Shown here: positions 23,141-34,080 of the stretch, in pieces
How positions within the stretch are numbered: position 1 is the first letter of the stretch
Layout: the number at the start of each line of letters is the position of its first letter
NCBI GenBank assembly: GCA_022495995.1
Contig: JAFEMH010006955.1
Span: 43,325-107,324, forward strand
Direction: 5' to 3'
From: Adenophora triphylla var. japonica
Taxonomy: Eukaryota > Streptophyta > Magnoliopsida > Asterales > Campanulaceae
Length of the DNA: 64,000 bases
The notes under the pieces: generated by a model
What the model was told of the DNA's origin: nothing
What the model saw: only the letters and a program-made list of their open reading frames with translations
The model's database searches: none
Made by a program: the position numbers and the translations under genes

Positions 23141-26100
23141 ATGTACCCTCATACCCTAAACCTCATATACCATAAACCCTATACTCTATACCCTATACTC
23201 TATACCTTATACCCTATACTCTATACCCTATATACTATACTCTATATCCTACACCCTATATCCTATACCCTATACACTATACCCTATAGGGTATACCCTA
23301 TACCCTATAGGGTATACCCTATACCCTATACCCTATACCTTATAGGGTATACCCTATACCCTATAGGGGATACCCTATACCATATGCCCTATACCTTATA
23401 CCCTATACCTTATAGGGTATACCCTATACCATATGCCCTATATCCTATGCCCTATATCCTATAGGGTATACCCTATACCCTATAGGGTATACCCTATACC
23501 CTATAGGGTATACCCTATACCATATGCCCTATACCCTATGCCCTATATCCTATAGGATATACCCTATACCCTATACCTTATACCCTATACCATATGCCCT
23601 ATACCTTATACCCTATACCCTATAGGGTATACCCTATACCATATGCCTTATACCCTATGCCCTATATCCTATAGGGTATACCCTATACCCTATACCATAT
23701 GCCCTATACCTTATACCCTATACCATATAGGGTATACCCTATACCATATGCCCTATACCCTATGCCCTATATCCTATAGGGTATACCCTATACCCTATAG
23801 GGTATACCCTATACCATATGCCCAATACCTTATACCCTATACCATATAGGGTATACCCTATACCATATGCCCTATACCCTATGCCCTATATCCTATAGGG
23901 TATACCCTATACCATATGCCCTATACCCTATGCCCTATATCCTATAGGGTATATCCTATACCATATATCCTATAGGGTATACCCTATACCCTATACCCTA
24001 TACCTTATAGGATATACCCTATACCATATGCCCTATACCTTATACCCTATACCCTATAGGGTATACCCTATACCATATGCCCTATTTCCTATAGGGTATA
24101 CCCTATACCCTATAGGGTATACCCTATACCCTATAGGGTATTCCCTATACCATATGCCCTATACCCTATGCCCTATATCCTATAGGGTATACCCTATACC
24201 CTATAGGGTATACCCTATACCCTATACCTTATAGGGTATACCCTATACCCTATAGGGTATACCCTATACCATATGCCCTATACCCTATAGGGTATACCCT
24301 ATACCATATGCCCTATATCCTATAGGGTATACCCTATACCCTATAGGGTATACCCTATACCATATGCCCTATACCCTATATCCTATAGGGTATACCCTAT
24401 ACCCTATAGGGTATACCCTATACCATATGCCCTATACCCTATGCCCTATATCCTATAGGATATACCCTATACCCTATATCCTATAGGGTATACCCTATAC
24501 CCTATAGGGTATACCCTATACCCTATACCTTATAGGGTATACCCTATACCCTATACTCTATACCTTATAGGGTATACCCTATACCCTATAGGGTATACCC
24601 TATACCATATGCCCTATACCTTATACCCTATACCCTATAGGGTATACCCTATACCATATGCCCTATATCCTATGCCCTATATCATATAGGGTATACCCTA
24701 TACCCTATACCATATGCCCTATACCTTATACCCTATACCATATAGGGTATACCCTATACCATATGCCATATACCCTATGCCCTATATCCTATAGGGTATA
24801 CCCTATACCCTATAGAGTATACCCTATACCATATGCCCTATACCTTATACCCTATACCATATAGGGTATACCCTATATCATATGCCCTATACCCTATGCC
24901 CTATATCTTATAGGGTATACCCTATACCATATGCCCTATACCCTATGCCCTATATCCTATAGGGTATACCCTATACCCTATATCCTATAGGGTATACCCT
25001 ATACCCTATACCCTATACCTTATAGGGTATACCCTATACCATATGCCCTATACCTTATACCATATACCCTATAGGGTATACCCTATACCATATGCCCTAT
25101 TTCCTATAGGGTATATACCCTATAGGGTATAGGGTATACCCTATACCCTATAGGGTATACCCTATACCCTATAGGGTATTCCCTATACCATATGCCCTAT
25201 ACCCTATGCCCTATATCCTATAGGGTATACCCTATACCCTATAGGGTATACCCTATACCCTATACCCTATAGGGTATACCCTATACCGGTATAGGGTATA
25301 CCCTATACCCTATAGGGTATACCCTATACCCTATACCTTATAGGGTATATCCTATACCCTATAGGGTATACCCTATACCCTATAGGGTATACCCTATACC
25401 ATATGCCCTATACCTTATACCCTATACCATATAGGGTATACCCTATACCATATGCACTATACCATATGCCCTATATCCTATAGGGTATACCCTATACCCT
25501 ATAGGGTATACCCTATACCATATGCCCTATACCTTATGCCCTATATCCTATAGGGTATACCCTATACCCTATACCCTATAGGGTATACCCTATATCCTAT
25601 AGGGTATACCCTATACCCTATAGGGTATACCCTATACCTTATAGGGTATACCCTATACCATATGCCCTATGCCCTATACCTTATACCCTATACCCTATAG
25701 GGTATACCCTATACCATATGCCCTATGCCCTATACCTTATACCCTATACCCTATAGGGTATACCCTATACCATATGCCCTATGCCCTATACATTATACCC
25801 TATACCCTATATCCTATAGGATATACCCTATACCCTATACCCTATAGGGTATACCTATACCCTATAGGGTATACCCTATACCCTATAGGGTATACCCTAT
25901 ACCCTATGCCCTATACCCTATAGGATATAGGTTATAGGGTATAGTGTATAGGTGGCATGGTATGTGGCATAGGATATAGGGTATATGATATAGTGTATAG
26001 GGTATAGGGTATAGTGTATAGGGTATAGGGTATATGATATAGGATATAGGGTATATGGTATATGGTATAGGGTATAGGGTATAGGGTATAGGGTATAGGA

Positions 26101-26266
26101 TATAGGTTATAGGGTATAGTGTATAGGGCATAGGGTATAGGGTATAGGGTATAGTGTATAGGGTATAGTGTATAGGGTATAGGGTATAGGGTATAGGGTA
26201 TAGGGTATAGGATATAGGATATACCCTATAGGATATAGGGCATAGGGTATAGGGTATAGGTTATAG
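23141..26266. repeat. 3.1 kb array of the telomere-like heptamer CCCTATA
   Basis: The basic word is CCCTATA, one base from the plant telomere CCCTAAA. Units often pair head to head as 'ccctatagggtata', so the array is dense in short palindromes, with higher-order blocks such as 'accatatgccctatacc' recurring every ~60-120 bp. Up to about 25923 the C-rich word is mainly on the plus strand; from there to the end the G-rich word (gggtata) is. Because 7 is not a multiple of 3 and the word lacks stops, ORFs of 60-110 residues appear in it by chance; they are not genes. Confidence 0.95.
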
Positions 26267-26520
26267 GATTTTGGCGTTGCATTAGTAATTTAGGCGTTAC
26301 ATTAGGATTTTGGCGTTGCATTAGACTCGTTACATTAGCTCTGGCGTTGCATTAGATGCGTTACATTAGCTCTGGCATTGCATTAGATGCGTTACATTAG
26401 CTCTGGCGTTGCATTAGCCGTTACATTAGCTCTGGCGTTGCATTAGATGCGTTACATTAGCTCTGGCGTTGCATTAGATGCGTTACATTAGCTCGCGGCG
26501 TTACATTAGATGCGTTAGAT
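26267..26520. repeat. Right subterminal repeats of CACTA-2
   Basis: About ten copies of 'gcgttacattagctctg' / 'gcgttgcattagatg' in the orientation opposite to the left-end copies at 20380-20640. These are likely transposase-binding repeats. Confidence 0.8.
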
Positions 26521-26598
26521 GCGTTACATTAGGTCAGAAATGTAGTAGTGAGAGACGAATTTTGAATCTATCTCTAACTTTAGAGACAGATGTTGAAT

Positions 26599-29205
26599 TT
26601 GCCTCCCTCCCTCACCAGGGAGTTAATTTCCCACTCGGGCTGGAATCGGATGCGTGAGGGCAACCCCCAGGTACTTATTGGAGCATGTAACGAGGAGCGG
26701 AAAAACATCCAGAAATGTGAGGAAGGTGGAAGGCTTAGAGAGATAATCATTGAAACTTTGCAATTTCGTGGGGCCAACCCTGACTTGAGACAAGGAGAGC
26801 CATCGGACGTAGATGAACTAGTTGAGATGGAAAACCTAGACATAAATGGTGAGGAAGGTAGAAGGCTTAGACAGATAATCATTGAAACATTGCAATTTCG
26901 AGAAGATCCAGAAATGGAGCCCGTAGACGAATTGGAGGAAATTATACTCAATCCCGACTATCCAGAGCAGAAAATAAAAATTGGAGGCCAGCTCTCCCAT
27001 GGAGAAAGGGAGGCAATTATCGCCCTTCTGAAAAAAAATCTTGATGTCTTTGCCTGAAAGGTCGAGAATATGCGAGGAATAAAAGAAAAGGTAGATGTCC
27101 ACAAGTTGGAAGTTGACCCGTCTGCTAAACTTATCAAGCATGCACGGAGAATTTTTAAAAATGATAAGAAAGATGCAATCAAGGAGGAATTATAGAAATT
27201 ACTAAGTTCTGGAATCATCAGGGAAGAAATATACCCTATTTGGTTGGCTAATGTTGTGATGGTCAAGAAACATAACAGGTAATGGCGAATGTGTGTAGAT
27301 TTCACAGATCTCAGCAAGGCCTGCCAGAAATACAGTTACCCTCTCCCCGAAATTGACAAGCTGGTAGACTCCATTGCGGGACATAGAACTCTTAGCTTCC
27401 TAGTCGCCTACTCTGATTATCACCAAATAAAGATGGCTGAGGAAGACATTGAAAAAATAGCAATACAGGCAGCTGCAGGAATTTATTGTTACACTATGAT
27501 GCCCTTCGAGCTCAAAATTGCGAGCGCAACCTACCAACATATGGTTAACAATGTCTTTGGGGAGCAAATAGGCTGTAACATGGAAGCCTACATAGATGAC
27601 ATGGTCATAAAGACTAGGAGTGGCAGTCACGCTCCAGACTTGGAGGAAACTTTTGACAAATTACGAGCTAACAGCATGAAACTGAATCCAAGTAAATGTG
27701 TCTTCGGGGTAATGCCCGCAAAGTTTCTAGGCTTTATCGTATCACAAAGAGAAATCGAGGCAAATCCAGAAAAAATCAAAGCCTTGATAGATATGAAAGA
27801 ACCTTCCAGCATCAAGGAGGTTCAAAGGTTAAATGGAATAATAGCAGCCCTCGGGAGGTTTATGCAAAGTCTGCAGAAAAATTACTGCCTTTCTTCAAAT
27901 TTTTGAAGGGCAACATGAGATTCTCCTGGACATATGAATTTTCAGAATCATTCAAATACTTGAAGTAGTACTTGGGATCCCTCCTTTATTTAGTAGCCCT
28001 GTCACGGGAGAAATGATATATGTCTTCCTACCAAAAACACACAATGATATAGATGCACTACTAGTCCAGAATGAAAGAACCACTCAAAACCCCATCTATT
28101 ATGTCTTCATTGCGCCACTGAAGAAAATCTTGCATAAGTTGGACTGTTCAGGACATCTCCTTAATTGGTCAATCGAGCTCACTGAGTTTGATATCAGATA
28201 CCAACCTAGGAAGACACTCCTAGCACAGCCTCTGGTTGATTTTATGGTTGAAACCACCTTCATAAGTGAGCACGACTCCACCTCTCGTAAGCGCAAAAAA
28301 CTGGGGGAGGAAGAACCGACTATCGAGCTCCAACCCAACTTCTAGGTCATATATACAGATGGTCAGCCACTAAGGAAAGAAGTGGAGCTGGAATTGTACT
28401 AGCAAGTCCCGATGGAGAACACACCATCTAGGACATAATCAGATTCAAATCCTCGGCATCCAACAATCAAGCAGAGTATGAGGCTCTGATATTTGGCATA
28501 TTGTTGGCTTCCTTCTATGGAGCAACTAAAATCGCCGCCTTGTGTGACTCCCAACTCGTAGTCATGCAGATAAAAGGGGAGTATAACACTCAACATCCCA
28601 TATTTACAAAGTATAAAAATCTCGTCCTAGACATGCAAACTATTAACGTGGCAGATCCTGATTCTAACCCACTCATAGTCATTGCCGAATATCCTGCCTA
28701 CGAAAGAATACGAGTAATGCTCCTTGATGCGGAATAGAAGTGCCGAAAAGATGACTACATGGACTTCATTGAAAAGAACCAACTCCTAGAGGATGAAGCA
28801 CGTGCTAGATTTATCAAGAAGAAATAAGTAAGGTTCACAGTGATGAACGGAATTCTCTACGAAAGATTATTCACAAAGCCCTTGCTAAGATGCGTCTATC
28901 CCAACAAAATAAAAAATCTCTTGGCAGAAGTCCATGAAAGCATTTGTGGTGGTCACCCGAGGGTCAGAACCTTAGCTGATAAAATCATCACGCTAGGTTA
29001 CTATTGGCCAAACCTGAGGTAATTGCTAGTATGTGATCGTGGCAGTAGATTACTTATCCAAATGGATTGAAGCAAAGGCCTTAGCCAAAATAATAGAGGA
29101 TAAAGCAATAAACATTGTCCATGACTTCATCAGATGTCGCTTCGGGGTTCCACATACTATCATCTCAAATCATGGGCTCCAGTTCTCTAAGGCATTCGCC
29201 CACTA
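26599..29205 (+). pseudogene. Tat-lineage Ty3/gypsy pol fragment (RT, RNase H, second RNase H, integrase start)
   Basis: Plus-strand pieces in order. 26590-27057 is the linker before RT, ending 'GEREAIIALLKKNLDVFA'. 27060-27290 has 'PIWLANVVMVKK'. 27289-27906 is the RT: 'WRMCVDFTDLSKAC', 'YPLPEIDKLVDSIAGH', catalytic YIDD in 'AYIDDMVIKT', then 'PSKCVFGV'. 28013-28345 is RNase H, ending 'LTEFDIRYQPRKTLLAQPL'. 28346-28740 carries a second RNase H ('SASNNQAEYEALIFGILLAS', 'CDSQLVVMQIKGEY'), the extra archaeal-type RNase H that marks the Tat group. 28840-29022 is the integrase zinc finger ('HESICGGHPRVRTLADKI'), and 29040-29205 the core start ('VDYLSKWIEAKA'). At least five in-frame stops and several shifts break it. 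It ends abruptly at the transposase-like sequence. Confidence 0.88.
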
Positions 29206-29208
29206 GTG

Positions 29209-30175
29209 TTACGACCACCGACTGATGAGGCAGAGGCATTACCGCTAGTAGGTTGTTGTTGTTGCAAATTAATGGTTTCCATTACTTGTTGCATGCGCTC
29301 CTCAAACTATCTTTGCACAACTTCTCGCTCTTGCCGAATACATTCCTTAAACTTGCTTTCCAATTGGCGATATGAATTTTCTCGCTCTTGACGCTCTATC
29401 TCCACTTGCCTTTATACCTATTTCCGAACCCGACCATCGAATGTCTCTTAATCCACATTCTGACTACCGGAAGAAGAAAAGCATTGTGTATTATGGCTGC
29501 TTAATGGCATGTCAAAAAACCCCAGCACCATGTGGTCTGAATCCAGGCAAGCAATCTCCCTTTGGTTGTTTGTCTTCAAGGAAAATGGTCTTCCAATGTT
29601 TTTCCCGAAATGTGGGCCGCTCTGTGCTCTCAGGATCCATACTTTCTTCTTCAATAGCCTTCTCACGAGCACGCTTCTCATACTCTTCCTCACAAAAAAA
29701 ATACATTATCCAGTACAGTAAAAAACAATGTTTATTTAACTAAATAATTTATAATTTACTAATAGAAAATACTATTAACACTTACATAAAGGCCCCGATC
29801 GATAATAAGGGTTAATTCATTTTGGCGCTGAGCCTTCAAGATCCTGCGGAGTATGTGTAGCAATAAATACAGCAGCTGCATCAACATTAACTCCATGTTT
29901 CTTTTTCTTAACATATAAAAAAATTATAAATTCAAAATTTTATCAAATAATAATAATATATGAATCAAATAGAGTACTGCTTAATTTACAAACAGTGAGT
30001 AAATTAAGTTAATTTACCATACGGTGTCAAGTGTCGCTGAAGTTAATAGATCTTCCCATGTGTACACTTCCCTGCCCTTCTTTTGAGTTCATGTTAGTCT
30101 TTGCTATTTCTGAATTTCTCTAAATTTCTCACTTCTCCAATGTGCTTCCCACTACTCCCATGCACTTGACGTGCA
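29209..30175 (-). pseudogene. Plant CACTA/Ptta-type transposase-like exons (CACTA-3)
   Basis: On the minus strand, about 30175-30020 gives 'SEKFREIQK' then 'GQGSVYTWEDLLTSATLDTV'. About 29900-29800 gives 'VDAAAVFIATHTPQDLEGSA'. 29706-29209 gives 'EEYEKRAREKAIEEESMDPE' and a Gln/Glu-rich coiled coil ending near 'MQQVMETINLQQQQ'. This order (short conserved SEKF block, a THT block, then a C-terminal coiled coil) resembles the En/Spm-associated plant transposase family Transposase_24. The blocks are separated by AT-rich, intron-like DNA and contain stops. The orientation fits the CACTA end at 38308. The call is tentative. Confidence 0.45.
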
Positions 30176-30593
30176 ATTAGATGAAGGCAAACCAACCTTT
30201 AGCCTTTTTTGTTTCTTGTCAAAGACTTTACCACTGTATCACTTAACAACTAATTTCTTTAAATCCTTCTCTATCGGAATCTCTGAGAACCGGGGCATGA
30301 ATATTTGTGCTACGAAAATAGTAGAAGTAGTTATATAAACAGGGACCAGAATGGAATTTATAAATATACAGGGACTAAACTAGAAATGTTGTGAACAAAA
30401 GGATCAATTTGTAATCTCAGAATTTATATTATGAGGATCTGTTTATTTTTGCCCCCAACAATGTCAACTTTAAATTCATATATATTCTATAACAAATCAG
30501 CTAATTAAATTGCATAATTGGTATAGAGGAAAACTATTTTATGTTAAGAAAAAACAAAGTCTATATAACACAAGTATATGCATAGCACATGGT
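30176..30593. other. AT-rich interior of CACTA-3 left of Copia-C
   Basis: No gene seen. Its last five bases, atggt (30589-30593), are the left copy of the Copia-C target duplication. Confidence 0.5.
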
Positions 30594-31582
30594 TGTTGGA
30601 AAAATAATGTGGTTTGAAGGAAATTAATGGATTAATTTCTAAAGGGTAATTTTGTCAAATTACTTAAGTGGTTTAGTGTTTGTGAAATTAAAATATTTAT
30701 TTGTCCAAAATGGTTTTTGGATGAATTAAATATAAATGCTCAAAGGATGTGGCCCACTTTTGATAATAAAATTTGATTTTGTAAATCAAAAATTGGCATT
30801 GAATTTTTCTGATGTGCTCGACCGAGCAGAGTGTTAACTCGCCCGAGCATAGTAAAGGCAGAAGACAAAGTTTCTGGAAAGCCATGCTCGGCCGAGGCAT
30901 ATGCCTTGCTCGGCCGAGCAGATCTGGGCAAAGCCTTGCTCGGCCGAGCAAGGTACATGACTCGGCCGAGCAGATCCTGGGCATTAATGACTGTTTGATT
31001 TTCAAAATGTAACAGCCATGGAAATGAATATCAAAACTGAAATTGGTTAATATTTTTAGTTTAATGGAGATTAATTTCTTCGGATTAATTGTTATTAATC
31101 TCAAATTAAATCCAAATATTCAATTTTGATTTTCTAAGGCTTTTGGAGTTTTATATATTGTTGTTTGTTAACAACAAGGAAAAACACTTTTGAAAATCAT
31201 TGGAAGAACACAAGAAAAACCCACAGCAGAAAAACCAAACACCTATCTTCTAAAATCCTCCTCCATAATCCTCTTGTTGCATCTTGTTGATCCTTTCTTT
31301 TGGCCTCCTTGCATAGTTAGATCAAGAGGTGATATTGTCCAAGCATAATTCAACTCGCCGGGAACTTTAGGTGCAAAGTACCCCCGGTCCGCACGTTCTA
31401 TCCTGGGAGACAAGCGATCCAAGCAAACTCAAGCACACTCGCTGAGGGATCGAATATGTCTTAAGGAGACAGTGGTTTCATTGGGCTCGTGCATCAAAAT
31501 TCCACAACTTATCCTTTGTATTTTCAGTTTTTGTTAATTATATTTTATTTATTTTTTCTGTAATTGTAACACCCTTGTAACA
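30594..31582 (+). repeat. 5' LTR of Copia-C
   Basis: TG...CA bounded. It contains a cluster of GC-rich palindromes, TGCTCGGCCGAGCA and variants, at 30815-30828, 30884-30896, 30907-30920, 30937-30950 and 30961-30970. About 180 bp further on is a TATA box (tttatatatt, about 31150). The rest is AT-rich. Confidence 0.95.
31150..31159 (+). promoter_or_regulatory. Probable TATA box of Copia-C
   Basis: tttatatatt lies downstream of the GC-rich palindromes and upstream of the rest of the LTR. The same sequence is in the 3' LTR near 36816. Confidence 0.5.
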
Positions 31583-31663
31583 ATCTTAAGACATACTCCT
31601 AATCGAGGGAGTCGATTATAGAATTTTAAAACAGAAAATACTAACTAAGTTGTTGTGTTTCAG

Positions 31664-32930
31664 ATGGCAAATAACAACAACACCATGGAGACCCAAATTG
31701 GATCCCAAACTGGACCCCAAACTGGAAACGGAATTGGCTCTTCTGTTGTGACTAAGACAATCCATATCCCGACCCCTCATGCGGAAAAACCCGAGAAGTT
31801 TGTTGGCCACGAATTTAAGCATTGGCAACAAAAGATGCTTTTCTACCTCACTACCTTGCACTTGGCAAAATATCTGAAAGAGGATATGCCAAAGGTGAGT
31901 GAAGAAGAAACCGATGTTACAACCTTTGCTGCGGTTGAAACATGGAAGCATGGGGAATACTTGTGCAGAAACTATGTCCTTAATTTGCTTTCAGATTCTC
32001 TTTACAATGTGTTTAATGAGAAGAAATCTGCAAAGGAATTGTGGGGGTCGTTGGACCACAAATATAAGATTGAGGATGCGGGAACAAAGAAGTTCATTGT
32101 TGCCCGTTTCCTTGATTTTAAGATGGTGGACAGCAAAAGTGTGAAATCTCAAGTTGATGAGTTTCAAACTATTTTGCACGAGATTCATGCCGAGGGTATG
32201 ATCATAAGTGAAAGCTTCCAAGTGGCTGCGATCATTGAGAAATTGCCTCCATCTTGGAATGATTTCAAGAACTACCTTAAGCATAAGCGAAAGGAAATGG
32301 ATGTGGAAGGAATCATCCTTCGTTTGAGTATTGAAGAGAACAATAGAGCCACTGAGAAAAAGTTTGTTTCTAGTGTGGCTAAGGCCAATATGGTGGAGCA
32401 TGGTGAAAGCTTCAAAGGCAAAAGCTTTGGGAAGGGAAAAGGGAAGGTTGTGAAAACTTCCAAGCGTTCCCACTTGGGACCAAAAGGTGGTGTTTCCAAG
32501 AAGAAGTTCTTAGGAACTTGTTACAATTGTGGCGGTGAAGGCCACAAGGCTCATGCTTGCATGTTGCCCAAGAAGGCTCATGAGACAAACATGGTGGAAG
32601 GCATTGCTAGGGAAGTGTCCGAGATGCACCTCGCAGCTGTGACTTCCGAGGAGAATTTGGTGGGTTCAACCCCAAATCAATGGTGGATTGACACCGGCGC
32701 TACTAGACATGTGTGCTCTAATAGAGACATGTTTAGTACTCTTGTTGCTAAGGATGGCGAGAAGCTATTTATGGGGAATTCAGCCACCTCCGAGATCAAA
32801 GGAGAAGGAAAAGTGGTTTTTGAAGATAACATCCGGGAAGGAGTTGACTCTCAACAACGTCCTTTATGTGCCCGATATCCGGAAGAACTTGGTGTCCGGA
32901 TCGCTTTTGATAAAGCATGGTTTTCGTATT
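31664..32930 (+). pseudogene. Gag and protease of Copia-C
   Basis: A long open frame (31655-32938); the likely start is the Met in '[13 protein letters not shown]' at 31664. It encodes a UBN2-type gag core ('[20 protein letters not shown]', '[19 protein letters not shown]', '[20 protein letters not shown]'), a basic Gly/Lys linker, a CCHC zinc knuckle ([14 protein letters not shown]) and the protease start '[18 protein letters not shown]' with D-T-G active site. A one-base gain in a T run near 32820 throws the protease out of frame. The true frame continues at 32830-32940 as '[20 protein letters not shown]'. Confidence 0.9.
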
Positions 32931-32949
32931 GTGTTTGAGTCCAATGTAG

Positions 32950-34080
32950 CACTTTGTCTAAGAGTGGAATGTTTGTTGGTAAAGGCTATGTCAATGATGG
33001 TAGACTTGGTCATGTTAATTTTGATTCTATACGTCGTTTGACAAAATCAAATTCTATTTCAAAGTTTAAAGCTGATTGTAAACAAAAATGTGAAATTTGT
33101 GTAGAAGCAAAATTAACAAGAAAGTCATTCCATTCAGTTGAAAGACATAGTGAACCTCTTGAATTGGTTCACACGGACTTATGTGACTTTAAATCAACAC
33201 AATCACGGGGCGGCAATAAGTACTTCATAACTTTTGTAGATGATGGCACAAAGTATTGCTATGTGAAACAAAAATGTGAAATTTGCTATGTAAACAAAAA
33301 TGTGAAATTTGTGTAGAAGCAAAATTAACAAGAAAGTCATTCCATTCAGTTGAAATACATAGTGAACCTCTTGAATTGGTTCACACGGACTATGTAACTT
33401 TAAATCAACACAATCACGGGGCGGCAATAAGTACTTCATAACTTTTGTAGATGATGCCACAAAGTATTGCTATGTGTACCTTCTAAAAAGTAAAGATGAA
33501 GCGATAGAGAAATTTACTCTCTATAAAAATGAAGTTGAGAATCAATTAAACCGGAAAATTAAGGTGCTAAAAAGTAATAAAGGGGGTGAATATGAATCTC
33601 CATTTGAAGCAATATGTGCTCAAAGTGGAATTAAACATATAACCTCGGCACCTTATACACCCCACCAAAACGGTGTTGTCGAAAGGAAAAATTGGACATT
33701 GAAAGAAATGATGAATGCCAGGTTATTGAGTTCGGCATTACTGGATAACATGTGGGGGGAAGCCGTGTTGTCGGCTAACTATGTGTTAAACAAAATACCC
33801 CGAAAGAAACAAGACAAAACTCCTTATGAACTATGGCATGGAAGAGTGCCAAGTTATAAACACTTGAGAGTGTGGGGGTGTCTTGCAAAGGTAGCCATAC
33901 CTCCTCCTAAAAAGGTGAAGATTGGACCTAAAACTGTTGATTGCATATTTATTGGATATGCATATAACAGTAGTGCTTATAGATTTCTTGTGTATGAGTC
34001 GAAAATTGAAGCTATACACAAAAATAATATAATGGAATCTGTGAACGTATCTTTCTTTGAGAATATATTCCCGTGTAAGT
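32950..34080 (+). pseudogene. Integrase of Copia-C, with internal duplication
   Basis: The GAG-pre-integrase part ('[14 protein letters not shown]', '[14 protein letters not shown]') is followed by the core start 'LELVHTDLCDF' and 'FITFVDDGTKYCYV'. Then 33081-33265 is repeated as 33293-33476 with a short extra piece between, which breaks the frame. The core resumes at 33474 ('YLLKSKDEAIEKFTLYK', 'NKGGEYESPFEAICAQ', 'APYTPHQNGVVERKNWTLKE') with the second catalytic position changed to Asn-Lys and the third Glu present. The C-terminal part has 'KTPYELWHGRVPSYKHLRVW'. Confidence 0.87.

Larger units (their letters stand above)
20350..26550 (+). mobile_element. CACTA-2: non-autonomous CACTA transposon filled with simple repeats
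   Basis: The termini start CACTACTACATTTCTGACC and end in its reverse complement. The inverted repeat is perfect for 30 bp by eye (20350-20379 against 26521-26550). A 3-bp duplication AGA flanks it (20347-20349, 26551-26553). Subterminal repeats of 'gcgttacattag' and 'gcgttgcattag' occupy 20380-20640 and 26267-26520, facing inward from both ends. No transposase is recognisable. The interior is an (AT)n tract, a short ORF region, a foldback, TTA-rich DNA, a Stowaway MITE and a long CCCTATA array. Confidence 0.95.

Noticed and set aside
23141..26131. ORFs of 60-107 aa with Tyr-Pro-Ile repeats
   Set aside because: Direct translation of the CCCTATA heptamer, which lacks stop codons; not genes.
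23141..26266. A true telomere or chromosome end
   Set aside because: The word is CCCTATA rather than CCCTAAA, orientation switches, and the array lies inside the TIRs of a CACTA element with a clean target duplication.
29203..29210. CACTAGTG at 29203 as the left end of CACTA-3
   Set aside because: It does not match the right-end inverted repeat (CACAGTACTAG...) and there are no subterminal repeats beside it.
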